Part shown: piece by piece, positions 33,295 to 48,100 of the stretch
Position numbering within the stretch: the first letter of the stretch is position 1
How the letters are laid out: each line of letters starts with the position of its first letter
Source of the DNA: Liolophura sinensis
Taxonomy: Eukaryota > Mollusca > Polyplacophora > Chitonida > Chitonidae
Reading direction: 5' to 3'
Assembly: GCF_032854445.1 (NCBI RefSeq)
Contig: NC_088300.1
Span: 22,299,608 to 22,363,607 of the forward strand
Length of the DNA stretch: 64,000 bases
Notes under the pieces: generated by a model
Database searches by the model: none
Told to the model about the DNA's origin: nothing
The model's input: the letters and a program-made list of their open reading frames with translations, nothing else
Translations under genes and position numbers: made by a program

Positions 33295-33817
33295 ACAGGA
33301 AACCAAGCAGAGCCCAGGAAATTCAAAGCTGAATTCAAAGACTTATGGACTTTTGACAGAAACCAGATAGCCTGCCGTTTCTAGTGCACATGACACATTT
33401 GGGGCTTGGAGGATGAACAGTAGCATGCAGGTCTTGCTATGTAAAAGCTTTGTAACAACTGACAGGCACACACAACTTAGCAAGTTTCATTTAGGTTAAG
33501 TGAATATTTGTGATAGTTGACACTTTACGTATACGTCAAAAAAAAAAATAAAAATCACTCATAAAATGTGGAACTGAGCTGAATTCTGTTCTGTGACCAC
33601 TGCGCAATGTGGTGGCGTAGGTGTAAGTGGCCATGTGCGTTTCTGTGTCCCACTTTATACAACCTGCCCTGTGTATGCCTCAGACTTCCTTCTTTTTAAA
33701 CAGAATATTTTAGGGTTTTACTAAGAAGTGCCAAGCATGATAAGGTTACGAAATGAGTGAGGTAGTTTCTGCTTTTTCACTTAATTGTCTGTCTCCTCAA
33801 TGATGCACTGATGCGCA

Positions 33818-34048
33818 CTATCCTGAATGACCTAAAAAACAAAAACAAACCCCAAAAAATTAAAGGGCAATTTTGGAGGCAACTAAATGAGATCTTATTT
33901 GTTGTGGTAAAATTTACATTTTCCCAGTAGAATATCATCCTACCTTCCAAACACCTCTCAAAGCACCTTTCTAAAATCAATAAAACTCCAAGGATTTGGA
34001 AAAATGAGCAATTTACGCATGGACGAAATCTGAGGTCATTTTGGGTGT
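33818..34048 (+). mobile_element. MITE-3 family copy
   Basis: Inverted ends: CTATCCTGAATGACCTAAAA on the left and GACGAAATCTGAGGTCATTT on the right. The middle has CAGTAGAATATCATCCTACC and TTTCTAAAATCAATAAAACT, shared with 36454-36674. Confidence 0.65.
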
Positions 34049-35723
34049 ATGGCGTATTTGGTCAGAGAGAATGCCATAAATATATACATATATGGTGACA
34101 GCATTTTACTTGTGTGACAAGGATTGATAAAACATAACAAAACATATAAATGTGAACATATATATATATAACAGTTTTATTTGTGTAGGTTGAGTCATTT
34201 GATGTGATTGCATGTATACGATTCTATATATAAAACAAATGTGGTTTAACAGACTACAAGTGACTAAACTTTCTTACACATACACATACATGAACAAATA
34301 ACACTGAAGAGACCAAACCACAGACTGTCAAGTTTCACAGAAATTCACACAAAAAACTAAATTTTTCCTAAAAACATATTTCAGCACACGGTGTATACAA
34401 GGTCTTTGTCATTAAAAGATAAAACAGCACCTGACTGACATCCACTTCTCATAAAAAAAAATTGCACATTTTGACATTATATCCTGAAATTTGACAACAT
34501 AATATTAAAAACAAAACTCTAATCATTGCCTATGCATCCTTTGTTGAGCAAAGTCAGCAATGCTCGGACAATGCTTGAGCAATACCTTGTCTAGACAAGA
34601 TAAGAAGCAAAATTATTGAACACATCCATTAAAACATTTAAAAGAAAAAGAGGTCTTTATATATATTTTTGTGGAATTTAAGTTTTAGGTTGAAATAGGT
34701 TTTCACAAGGTGCTGTCTTACCTTTTAAAGTGTCCTGGTTTTCTATACCATTAGCAGATTCAAGACTGCATGCTTGGTTCAACCATTTCAGATTTTCACA
34801 TTTAAATTTAATAAATTTATCACATGAATTAAAAGTTCAATTAATCTAGTTATAATATTGAATTCAGACTATATAATCCCTCTGGCATTCAACAAAACAA
34901 CATTTACCTATTAAAGTATGAACTACAGTTGTATTTCTGACAACTTCAACCACAACCACATAAATCTATTGTATGACTTCACACCACACGTCTGTACTGA
35001 CATGAGCATTTTATGAGGTTCAGGATGCAGCCTGATCCATCACGTGATAATATATATATAATTAAAAAAAATTTAAAAAAAAAAGACGGGACTTGTAGGA
35101 AATTTAAACAGTCTTCCACATCAAAAAGATAAATAAATATACACTAACATTTCATAGTGTTCATGAATTTTATGATAAATTAAACTCTATACAATGGAAA
35201 TGTTCATTAAAATATTTATTACTAGGTATTGCTGCTAAATGTGTGTAGATTCAATAGTACAGTTAAATGAAACAGAACACTGAGGGTAAAGCTTCATCTT
35301 CAGATACCTACAGGTATAATACTTCATCACTTGCTAAAATGACCTATACAATCACCATGGCAACAAAGTTTGAAACCTATTTGTATGTAGTCCTGGTAGA
35401 GCTATACATTTATGTGAATAGTTTCAGGTGGCTTTCTGCATTCCAGAGCTTTTCACTTGACATTTGCTGTGTTTTAAATGCCATAAATACTGTATATATC
35501 TCCACTAGTGATAAACTACATAACCAGTGCCAGTGAGGACTCTGGTTTATTTAGTGGTAAATCTGACCTTTAGCATTTCTCAACATCAATTTCAGCATTG
35601 AAAAAGCTAACACTATTTCTTAGCTATTATATGTATGCTATCATTATCATACACCAGAGATGTTTAAAACACAGAATAACACAAATACATGTACAACAAT
35701 TTAGGGAAAAAATCGAAAATGGT

Positions 35724-35945
35724 GTACTGTAATTCTTCAACCTTTTCACAATTTTTGCAAAGTGTTTATTCAAGCATATTCTGAAGGCATTATTCTGTGA
35801 TGACTGATAAAACTGTACTTGTTGTGAAGCCCTGAAACTGGTCAATGCAACCGATGTAGCTTTGTCTCTAAAATCAAATTAAAACTGTGCATAACTTGCA
35901 CCGAAAGCTGGTCTTTTGTATGCAAAAAGGTTGAGGAATTAGGGG
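35724..35945 (+). mobile_element. MITE-1 family copy
   Basis: Begins TACTGTAATTCTTCAACCTT and ends GGTTGAGGAATTAGGG, with the same interior blocks as the 33082 copy (TTCAAGCATATTCTGAAGGC). Confidence 0.75.
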
Positions 35946-36453
35946 ATGAATTTTTTAAATAGTTCAGATGATAAAGTATAATGTACAAAGACTGTGAGCC
36001 ATTGACAATGAGATACGGAAGATCACGAATCATAGAGAAGAAAGACTGACAAACACATTAAACTTGTGAGCAGGCCTTCTGGAACAAGTACAGCAGTGGG
36101 GAAAGTCATTGTCGATGGAAGAATTGTTAAGACGTACCTATGAAGGAAGACATACATTCGGCTTAGCTGAGGTCACACTGCAGAGGATCGTTGCAAAAAT
36201 AATAAAAAAAGAACCTAGGCGTTGCTCCATTGTACCTGTTTTAACACTACTGACAGGGTACTGAATATAGTTTATTTATTAACTTGATGTTTGACACGAT
36301 CTGGTTTATGGTTTGAGGAAGCTGGAGTAAGTGGCCATCCTTTCCCAGACTCCTGACAAACCTCTTCACTTTATGTTGCAGTCACCTGACCACATACATC
36401 TATATTCATGATTGCTTTTTGTGAACACTCTTAACGAGCAATAAAACTAGATG

Positions 36454-36674
36454 TACCCTAAATGACCTCAAATTTCGCCCACAAAAGTGCATCTTTAAAG
36501 ACCACTATATCTCATAAAACATTATTTTTGGTGTTGAAACATATAATTTTCCAGTAGAATATCATCCCAGGTTCCAGGCAAACCTCAAAACATCTTTCTA
36601 AAATCAACAGAACTCTTGGAATGAGGGGAAATCGGCCAGTTAGTAATGGACGAAATTTATGGTTATTTAGGGTA
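36454..36674 (+). mobile_element. MITE-3 family, best complete copy (221 bp)
   Basis: The left end TACCCTAAATGACCTCAAAT plus TTCGCCC is nearly complementary to the right end GGACGAAATTTATGGTTATT plus TAGGGTA, so inverted ends are about 27 bp. The interior AATTTTCCAGTAGAATATCA is shared with copies at 33818 and 62405. No coding frame. Confidence 0.75.
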
Positions 36675-39133
36675 GTACGTACCAGTTTTGCCATATTTTA
36701 TATAATGTCATTCCATTTGTGCCAATTTTAAAACCTGGGTTGAACGCTTTTCAGTGTACTTGTACATAAGAAAAAACAATGTTGCTTCCTCAAGTTTGCA
36801 CATGATTTGCCTTTTACACAGACAAATTTCCACGCCGATATATCAGTACATAAACAGTGTGCTTTTTCCAACACAAAGATGACAGAGCCCATGCCGGATT
36901 GACTGCTGAACTGTTGTAATACATCACATTGTCCTCATAAAAGGCGGGATGTTTTATGAACAATAAACTACACAACTTTGGCCTGAATTACTTCAGGTGG
37001 GACAGGTGCTGCGTTGTTAGTCAGAACTGTAATATGAGCAAAACCTTAATGTCACAATCACACACAGTGTACCTGTACAAAATGACTTGATTTGAATGCA
37101 CTGAATAATGTGAACAAAAAAACAAAAAATATCAAATTCCACTGCTCACTTACCATGACAACAATAACATTTGTAAACACATGTACATAAAACACACTCC
37201 ATTGTACAAAGTGTGATATAAAAGACAATTATTTATGAATATAGTAACCAAACAATTAGTGATCATCTTACTATCTATCACGGATAAAAAAACAATGGCA
37301 CTCATTACGATCAACGACCAATTAAAGCTTCAAATATTTAACAGCACCATCATACTGATGATTTAAGAATTTAACAACTGTCAAATATTGGTATTCAGTA
37401 AGTAGATATACAAATACATGACCTATTTTGTACGTAAATCAAATAAGTAACAATGGTAGTGCCTCTCTGTACATTGTCAAGACTATCCAAATGGCCAACT
37501 ACATGACATCATTTCTCATGTTTTAATAATGTTCTTGAATGGAACACAAGAACACATGATTTTGCTTTCAAACTCAGGATGCATTGCACATATATTTCAA
37601 TATCAGGGACTGGCTTTAATTAGGACTGAAATTTAAATTTTATTTTCATTAAAAACTGATTTTAATTAATTAATTAATTAAACATTCTAAGCAATTAAAA
37701 AAATGAATTTCCCTGATGATTCTTCAGAGTTGAAAAAAGTTATATTTTAATGTCTACTGTTGCATTCTTTTCACATCACACCCAGTGACTACCCTGAAGC
37801 AGAATACAACTTTGAACATACAGGTCGTCACAGGAAACAAGAGAGACAACCAATTTGGAAAAATCTGAAAAAACAAACTCTATACACCGTGTATTAATTT
37901 TTCCAAAAATTTAAAAATTGATGATCAGACCATTTTCATATGGAACACTGGGTCTTGTCCAGCTTTAATAAATGACATATACAGCATCAGAGTTGAGCCA
38001 TCTTCCAAGAGCTTCCATTACATCCAAAATATGACGTCAATGATGGAGCAACTCTCCCAGGTTGGAAATGCATGTATCCAATTGTAATATTCATCTTTCA
38101 TTTCCATTCTAATTCTAAACTGAGAGATAAAGACCACTCTAACACTTTATATTGGTGGGTGACATTTTAACAGTGGTTAAAGTATAAAATGTATGATCAC
38201 TGTTGAGGATTACACTTTCTGTAAATACTACAGGTTCTTATTTTTGAGAAATTGGGCCAAGGCCACCAATAAAAATAAATTTGTTTTCAGGTTTCGCATC
38301 ACTTTATCAACCCTCCAAGAAAAGGTTTTGATAGCTTTAGATGGAATTTTTTTTTTTACTGTCCGTCTTTCAGGTCAACACTATTTTTTAAAGATCCAAA
38401 CCACTCTGGGTTTAATGTCAAGCTATCTAGACCATAAATGTGACAATCAGTTGGGTGGGTTTGAAACCTTCAACAATAGAATCTGTGCTATATCCAGGGT
38501 ACACTACCACAAAACTTTGTGAGTCACATTTCCTGTAACTTTTTCCATAAAATGTCTAGGTTATAGCACCATAAGGCAACCTGATTTATAAGAAAAGTTA
38601 TGAAAAACAGATCTACAAAGTTTTGGGGAAAAGGGCCCTGAAAGTGTAATAATACTGTATGAAGTGTTCATGTAAAACTTGCCTCCGTTACAATATGGAA
38701 CATTTGTTAGCTGTTTGGCAACTGCATCTGTCACCCCAGCGAAGTTTAATTTTTAATCAAAAAGATACAAATGTAAAATATTTTGGCATTTTAAACATAC
38801 GTGTATGTAATTTTTTTCACCACTCCTTCACATACACACACACAGGCAGATGTATGAATATGTACAGCAAGGGGAAGTAATCCTGTGTGGAGGTTGGGAC
38901 TGTTCACTATTGCAGTGTTTATATCTATTTGCACAAACCACATGACACATATTCAACAAAATAAACCCCAAAATTTGCCCCCATGAAAACCTCTCATCCA
39001 ATAAAAAAAGTTGGGGAACAAATTTTGGCATACCCATCTCCGTGAATAAACTGTACACGTATCTGTCACCATGGTGACAAAACTCAAGGCATCAATCTAC
39101 TTATTCCTTTTGTCTTATCATTCAAAATGATCA

Positions 39134-42100
39134 TTATAACCTGTGCAGTTTGCTGACAGAAAACTTCCACTTCTGCGTCTCCGCTTTGTAGTCACAGGTC
39201 TTCACCACTAGACCAATGTTTGTGTTCTCGGATCCATCAAGACACAGATTGCTGGTTTTGTGCTTGAACATAGAATTGCCTTTAATACGAACCCACTTCT
39301 GTGAAAAAAAAAAACACAACAATAATGTGGAGATGTCACTTGGTAGCTCTCTCCATTTATCATTTAAAGGGAGTGCAGGGGGACAATATAATAATTATTT
39401 GAATATTTAGTAATTATTTGATTTATAGCTCAAGCTGGCTTCCTCTCCAGCCGTATGTGGGAAGGTCTCAACCTGCGGATGGTCGTGGGTTTCCCTCACA
39501 CTCTGCCTAGTTTCCTCCCTCCATAATGCTGGTTACCATTGTATAAATGAAATATTCTTGAGTACAGCATAAAACACCAATAAAATAAATAAATAAATAG
39601 ATGAATTTGATTATATATTTGACCATTGTTTAACGCTATACTCCTTTTTCACTTAAACAATGCCGGGTATAAACCACAGGCCTTTGGCAAATTACTGACG
39701 CACTTTGCTGCACATCACATCCAGATATCCTTATCATATTGATAGATGGAATATGGTCTTGTACCATTTCTTCTGACCCAATCACTCCAGAGAAAGACTG
39801 TCCACACAGAATGCATTTTCCAAAAATAACTATCCTTAATTTAAAATACCTCATATAAAACAGTTTGCATACATGCTTGTTTACCTGCATGTGACTGCCT
39901 GACGAACACAAAAACAGTTTTACAGGGCTTCCTGGTTCAGTGTCTGTCAAACTAACACAAAGATCTAAGTGGCGGATGTGTCCATCTTTGGTGAAAGAGA
40001 ATTCCTGCTCAGAAGAAAGAAAATAAATAAGTTAGATAAGAAAGAGTGTTAAATGGTGCCTTTTGAATTCGCACGAATGTCCAGGGAGACAGCTTAGTTA
40101 TAACACATTTTCAGCAAATTAAAGCCTTATTTGAGCATGAAATTGTTTGCTCTAGATACTTGAATAACTGCCACAAGGCATATACACTGGCTGTCATCAA
40201 GAACCATCCCATAACAAATCAGGCATGGTAACTACAGTGAGATGCATGTACAGGAAGATGTACAACTTGTCACCTTGTCCTACTGTCTTCTGTGAATGAA
40301 TTTGCATGCTGTCTTCTGTGAATGAATTTGCCTGTTGTCTCCTGCGAATGAATTTCCCTGTTGTCTCCTGTGAATGAATTTGCATGCTGTCTCCTGTGAA
40401 TGAATTTGCCTGTTGTCTTCTGTGAATGAATTTGCCTGTTGTATCTGGTGAATGAATTTGCATGCTGTCTCCTGTGAATGAATTTGCCTGTTGTCTTCTG
40501 TGAATGAATTTGTCTGCTGTCTTCTGTGAATGAATTTGCCTGCTGTCTCCTGTCTATGAATTTGTCTGCTGTCTTCTGTGAATGAATTTGCCTGTTGTCT
40601 CCTGTGAATGAATTTGCCTGCTGTCTTCTGTGAATGAATTTGCTTGCTGTCTTCTGTGAATGAATTTGCTTGCGGTCTTCTAGGAATTAACTTGCTTGGT
40701 GTTTTCTGGTAATGAATTTGCTCCGTGTTTTTTTGTGGACGAATTTGTTTGGTGAATTCTGTGAATGAGTTGGCTTACTGTCTTTTGTGAAATTTGGTTT
40801 TCACTAGATAAATTACATTGCTGATCTTTTTTTTTCCGGCTAAATGTCGCTGTTACATTCAGTCCATAAATTGTCAGCTGTTTTCATGAAATGAAATTGA
40901 AACTTCTGCCTTCATTGCATGAATTCTGCTGTTGTCTTCAATGAATTAATTTATTTGTGGTCTTAAGCAAATAATAATGACTCAACAACAGTATCAAATC
41001 TACACCAAGATCTTCTGAACAAAAGACCCTGAATATCGAAACTTTGTACAAACCTGATTTCCCCCAGAGTTGTGACACTGGTATATTCCCACATTGCCAT
41101 CAGCAAAGTTGCCGAGCGTGTCCACACACATGCTGCCTTGCTGAATCATCCCGAATGCTACATCCTCCTTGCTGGGAATTCTAAAAACAAGCAGTACATT
41201 ACAAAATGAATCAGCAACCAATTAATTTAAATTCTACTTCTAAAATCACAAACGTTACAATCACGATGAGTCATCAAGAGTCCAGTAGCTAGTTCAAAAC
41301 CTCCTTCTGAAAACCAGTGTATTTTGACCACTACGAATCATCGAATGACTGGTTCAAATAGTGCTTCTGAAAAAACAAAGCACTGCAATCATAATGAATC
41401 ATCAAGGTTCTTGCATCTGGTTCCAAATTTACTTCTGAAAACAAGCAGTACAAACAACATGACTCTTCAGTCAGCTGGTACAAAACATACTTTTGAAAAC
41501 TAGTGTATTTTAAAGGAGAAGAAAACATAAAAATGATGCCAAAATCAGATGAAAGAGCGACAACACTTATTTGCTAATATGGTATTTAATGTTTTGGAGG
41601 ATTTTTTTTTCAAGAGAAAAGGGTATTCGAAAATATTTTGGTATGGTGGGTATTTGGGACCAACTTTTGGTATTTATCGTTGTTGCATAATAATGTTCCA
41701 AATAACGATGTGATGCTTGTCTAATAAATTTATTTGAAAATAAATTTGTTGTTTGTATCAAAACATATGCATTTTACCTAAATTATGATAATATTTATAT
41801 AAATATGATCCAAATTGAGGTTTAATACATTTGTTAGCTGAAAAGAACAAATTTTAGTGCAAAAATATTTATTAAACCTGTGTTATATCCTCATTTATGA
41901 CATTATTAAACAAAGACTATAAATACTAAAAGGTGGTCCCAAATACCCACCATACAAAAATTATTTTCAAGTGTTTTTTCTCCATAAGGATAAATCAGAA
42001 CAAAATATTGAAGACCACATTTAGGAATAACTTTTCGCACTCTGTTCATCTGAACTTTATGTCATTTTTTTGTTTTCTCCACCTTTAACCACATTGAATC

Positions 42101-45100
42101 ATCAAGTGGCTGGTTCAAATCTTACTTCTGAAAACAAGCAGTGCAAACAAAGTAAATCATCAGCCAGCTGGTTCAAATCCTGCATGTACCTCTGAAAACA
42201 AACGTTACAATCAATCATGAAGCAGGTGGTTTAAAGCCTAATAGACTTTCAAGACATATGCTTAATTATTTGACTTGTGTTTCATGCAGTACTTGGAGAA
42301 TATTTCCCTATACATGAGAGCATTCAGGTTTAAACTGGGCAGTTCCCTGAAGACACCTCCACACCTGGCAAAGTACCTGACAAGCCTCATCACATTGTCT
42401 GCAACTGAACCAGCTTGAGCTGGATAATGTGGATAATAATTCATACCTCAAAGACCTATTTTCCCCACCCCAGGCCATTTTAACTCTCAATAGAGCCACA
42501 CCTTATTACCTCCCTTGAGGTCACTCTCCCACTTAAAAGGTGTGTTTATAGAAAAATCTTTGGTGATGTGGGACCTCGAAGAAAATTGTTTATGGCAAAT
42601 TTCCAGGTCAAAGCAACAAAAGCTAATGGAAGACCTAACTTTAAGACATATTAATTTTGTTAGCTTATTTGGAGAGCTCTGGATAAACAATATGTTTTTA
42701 TAAATACAACTGGAGGTAATTTAAAAATTCTGGTCAAAATATATATACTTACGTTGAAAAACATACATTGAAGTTAAGATCCCTCAACATTTCTACAACT
42801 GTTAAAGTTGGATATATCATGTTATTACATTCTGTTGCCTAGAAATTCTTTGATACTGTCATGATACCCCCTACACTCTGCACATGTTGGTGGGTGAGGT
42901 CCCACCTCTCGTAGTTTCACACTCAAAAACTAATCTCATGTTATGTCATAGTCACTGTAGTTGTGTAACAAAGGAGGTTTTTCTTTTCAACGCCATTTTT
43001 ATTTTCTTTTTTCATCAATAACTTATAGAATCACTGAAACTGACGGTTTTAGATTAGAATTGGGTCAAAGTTAAGCCTTTCCCCGGGTTCTGCCTGGTTT
43101 CCTCCCACCATTATGCTGGCTGAGATTGTATAAATAAATCAATAAATCAATAAATCAAAGTCAAGTCCGCAACGACTAATAATTCAATTTTCATTTTCGC
43201 ATGAATGTTAATAAATTATAATCAAATATAAATTTTTCCCAAAACACCTATATCAATAATCAACACTTTAAACATTTATAGCATTCAATAATTTGCATCA
43301 TTTATATACACCTTACTTATCATTAAAATAATAATTTTTCTGTTGACCAAGCAAAGCTTGTTTAATTTTCTATTTAAAACAACAGTCAACAGTTGTTTGA
43401 TGTTAAACAAGGAACAAATTTCTCGTTCATTCCAAAAATTACCAAAAGTTAATTCAGCATAAACTTACTTCAACTCTGGATAAACATTGTCCAAAAACCA
43501 TTTGAATGGTTTACACTCCAAGCTTTTCCTGAGTGCTAAGCGCTCGTCAATACTGGCAAACAGAAAATAGAGAAATATGCAAATTATCTATGGTAATTAA
43601 ACAAATCATACATGTAAATGTTCGGCTAAGAATATTTAGAAAACACAAGGAGCTCTAACCAAAAAGACACGAAAATATGGCATGTAAACATATTTGTGCT
43701 TTTTTTATTTGTACGTGAAACCCAAAAATACTGCCACAAAAAATGCTTTATAGAAGCAGATAAGGTACAAAAATATTGCTCTTGCTACTGACATTTATAC
43801 TTCTCCAGCAGTATATCGTCCTACCTTCCAAGGAAACCTCAAAGAATCTTTCTAAAATAATAAGAACTCTCAGAATCATCCATGAATGAAATTTTAGGCA
43901 AAATACAGTATTTCATTTCACAGTCTGGTCTCATATAGTTTTTTATGTTTTCAGCCACTCTTGTTACACTGTTACAAATCCTTAGCCATCATTGTTACAT
44001 TGTTACGTTTCTTGTTCATCTGCTTGCCCAACCCCTCCAAAAAAATATCCAACATGACTCCATGAAACCTCACTTACTTCCCAAAGTGCACATATCTTGC
44101 AGACGGCACGGCAGAGAAATAGAACTCCTTGTAATCATCCATCCACACTCTGCAGCTCTTCGAGTATTTCTATAAAACAAAGAATCTAGTATACCAGATT
44201 TGTAGAATTTACCCGCAAGATAAGTCATAAGGCACGTGTAACAAAGAGGTGACAAGATTCTTAACGGCATACATGTGGACAATCTTGTCACAAAGTTTGA
44301 AAATTAGTCTCAGATGCTGAAACTTTCAGGAAAGTATGGCAAAATGCACTTATTCTGCTCAAATGACTACACATCATTCTTGTGCAGTCTGTATCACACA
44401 CAGAAGACATTTTTCTCACATTAGAGCTTGTTTCTCTCACTGCCAGACAGTGACCCTCAGCTTGCACTGGTCTCAACAGCCTGACCTTCACTCACACTTG
44501 TACACTGTATTTGCTATTGTCAATATCATCATACAGTAAGATGTGGCACTTCTATTGGCTCATAAATAAAAAAATAAAGTTACAAAATAGTTCTAATTTA
44601 CTTCCAAGTCACATGTTACTTTTTATTTTCTTTATTGTTTTTTTCTTTTTTGTTTTTCTCACTTTGCAAAAACATTGCCACTGCCTCCAGGGAAGGTATA
44701 AGGATGCTGTTTACGGAAGACGTGCCCAACACGGCTGCAGGGCATGATCTCCAGGCTCCCATGACACTGCCACACCCGGAACGATATCTCTACAACAGGT
44801 CAACAGACAAGATAAACCTATATGTACATGTAAGCATGCATACACAGATGATATCACAGATGTTATATATAACCACAGATATACTCTACAACAACAGGTT
44901 AACTAAATAACGGAGCTGACCAACCTGGAATAACTGCTTGTAATTACACTCCCAGAGGGGAACTTTTACAGCAGGAAAATAGACAAGACAAAGCAAACAT
45001 CATGCTAATATTCTCTGTTTATACATTTCCCAAAGATGTTTTAATTACCAGTACCTGAGGAAGTTTCAAATTTCAAATTACTGACATGGTGGCCCATAAA

Positions 45101-48100
45101 ACTCTTTCCTTTCACACAGAAATCTACACATGCAAACTGATGATGAGCAGGCCTTGAACTCCCAAATACAATGTACATTAATGTTCAAGATTACGGTGAG
45201 AAATTATGGTATGATGTTAAATTATAGTGTCAGTGAGAGGAATTATAATTGATACAATAAAGATGATAGATAACAACGAAGGCCTTACCCAGGTTTTCCC
45301 CTCCCCACACATCCATGTCCATGTCATATTTCCCCAGCTCCTCAAACCAGGACTTGTCAATCATGAACAGCCCTCCGGCAATCATCGGTGTCCTACACAG
45401 AACAAATATCAGAAATGACATAGTGGTTAAATTACTGATTCAGCAATTGTTTCATTTACTTATCTGATTATTGTTCAATGCCTTTTTGACAAAGTTTTCA
45501 GACCTGAAATCATGAATTTTTTTTTTCTTGTCATTTTTGTCTTGATGCTACAAATATACAATGACCATGAAATCTGGGCCCTCCTCATACAAGTATGATG
45601 TATAAGAAGAACTCATCAATCAGCTAATCAAATGATCAGGCCTATAAGATCTAACCTGATAGGAGCTATAGGATTGTCTGATCTTTTATTCCTCTCCTCT
45701 GTTGTCATATAGTCCCACTTAAACACCAAATTCCATTCAAATCCTGTAACAAGAACAGAGAGGTTCTCCATATCAACACATTGCATTTTATAGATGATGA
45801 AACATGCAGGTCCTTATTATTGCCAGATTTTTAACAGAATCAAAATGGATTCCAACAGATTTGCTTTAAAATTTTGGAGATTTCATATTCATAACGTAAA
45901 CAATGTCAAACAATGGATACTATATTGTAAAATAAAAAAAAGCTCACGTCAGTCTGAACTTGAGTTTTTCAAAAAAATCCATGCAGATTCCTAGAGTTTT
46001 CATTTATAGGAGAATTGGACTCCAGGATTCCATTCGAAAATGAAGTCCGGACATGAATAAAAACATGTATGTAGTATTTCCCATGATGAGTGAGTAACAA
46101 TATTAAGAGAAGAGCAGTTCAAGATTTACCTCACACTTTAACAGAGCACTGAACACTGTATCCATATAGATGTGTGTATAAGAAGTAGTAGATTCCATGA
46201 AAAAAGACATTCCACAGTATTATACCATGAAGCAGCCAGTTCACACATGTTCTCCACATGTATATATGGGTAAGCACAAAAATTCCTTTATAACTGGCTT
46301 CTGGCAGATGGCTGATAAAAGTTCATAGTTTTTTGCATGTCTACGCAAACCATAGCGTTCCAGGCTTACCTCCCCTTAGATCAGCCGATGCTCCAACATA
46401 CATGAAATTATCCATATTTATGACGTCTATAATGGGACTGACCACTCTGGTTCTGTCCTGTAGAACAAAAATGCACAAAACAAGCGTATGACTTAAGACA
46501 CGTGATAAAAGAAACAGGATTTTCAAGACTAAATTACATGCTGATTGTGAATTTAAATGTCACAGACTTACGTTCATATGCAAGTAGCTCAAAAAATCAC
46601 ATTTTTTTGCCACAGATGCCAAAAAAAGCGACCATTTTACTACTCTGAAACAATAAATACTTTCCTATGGCTGGTAGACATTTTACATGCATAAAGAAAA
46701 TTTCAGTTCAGAATTTTTCAAGTCAGTGTTTCCACTATTATGCCATAAAGTGGTTCATATGAAGAAATTTTCAATTCATTTGCTTGGGGTTTGAAGCAGT
46801 ACACAAGAATATTTCATCCATACAATGATGTCAGTATATGTCTAAAATCATTTTCAGGCAACGTATATATGTTATGTATAAGGTTCTAAAGCTCTACTCT
46901 CCCCTTTACTAACTTTTATAAACATGATGTTTACTACTGTACAATGGCTGTAAGGCGGTTTTTGGCCCACTTGCACAAAGGGGTCGTACCTACTATTGAT
47001 CATAAACCCTTCAAATATTTGAATACTCTTAATATTAGGGGCAAATAGCAACTGGTTCCAGATGACTGTAATTTCATATTGTAGCTAGGATAAGTCTAGC
47101 TTACAATCCCCTCGTGTAAGAGGGTGTGGCTGTGAAGCTTAGTGTTATAATCATAGTCTTAGAGATTTACAATCAACTTAATCTCACAGTCTGTTCATGG
47201 AATCGGCTGCTGATATCTACAATCATTAGTGTACTTGATGAAGCCATATCTCACCTCAGCCACTCGTTCTAACAAGGGCTCCAGCCAGTGCTCATTACAC
47301 TCACAATGGCTGTCTAAAAATGTCAGGATTTTGGCTGTAGCACTGTCAGCTCCCTTCACTCGGGACCGTATCAATCCTGGGGTGATCAGAAATAAATATT
47401 ATAATACAGATATCAGGGATTTCATTCATAATCATTTCCATGTCGTTATTTGATTTAAGGACAAGACAGCACCTGGTTAAAACATATTTCAGTCGAAAGC
47501 ATGATAGCCAAGCTTTCTGAAAAGTATCAGGCTTTATTATTTAAAATGAGATTCCATCAAATAACATGTAGAACAAAATGACAATCCTGCACAGGCCTCC
47601 TTAGACACGCTGTTCAAATTGTACAAATACATTTTTGTCATTTACGTTAGCCTTTTGTCAGCATGCAGTTGCTAAATAACAAATATCAGTGAAAATTCAT
47701 TAGGGATGCCGAAGGTTTATGGGAATGGGAAGACAGCATCTCATCGGATAATGCTTAAAATTAATTACACCATGACATAATTTTTTTTTCTCTGAATTTA
47801 TTAGAACTGAAGATTATAAATTTTGCCCATTGTGTTTCTCGTATACAAAGGATGTTTTTTTGTTTTTTCTTTCATAATATACGGTAAAATTATAGTGTTT
47901 AAACCGAGGTGCCTTCTCTGATGTCCGAGGTCATTAGGTCATCACTGCTCCCATCTTAGATATAAAAATATATGTTATCTTTCATCAGAATAAAAATGTT
48001 CATTTACACATTTTATTAATTTAAACGCATGTTTCTTAAGCAAATATAGACGAAATGATAGGCTTTTTTACTTTACTTTAATAATTGTTTTGACAAGCAA

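Larger units (their letters stand above)
32930..39133. other. Tail-to-tail spacer, probably including the GALNT2 3' UTR
   Basis: PHF10 and GALNT2 converge here. No coding frame is supported in 6.2 kb. The region holds two MITE-1 and two MITE-3 copies. Several TTTATT words (AATAAA on minus, e.g. near 34168) could end a long GALNT2 3' UTR, but none can be chosen from sequence alone. Confidence 0.5.
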
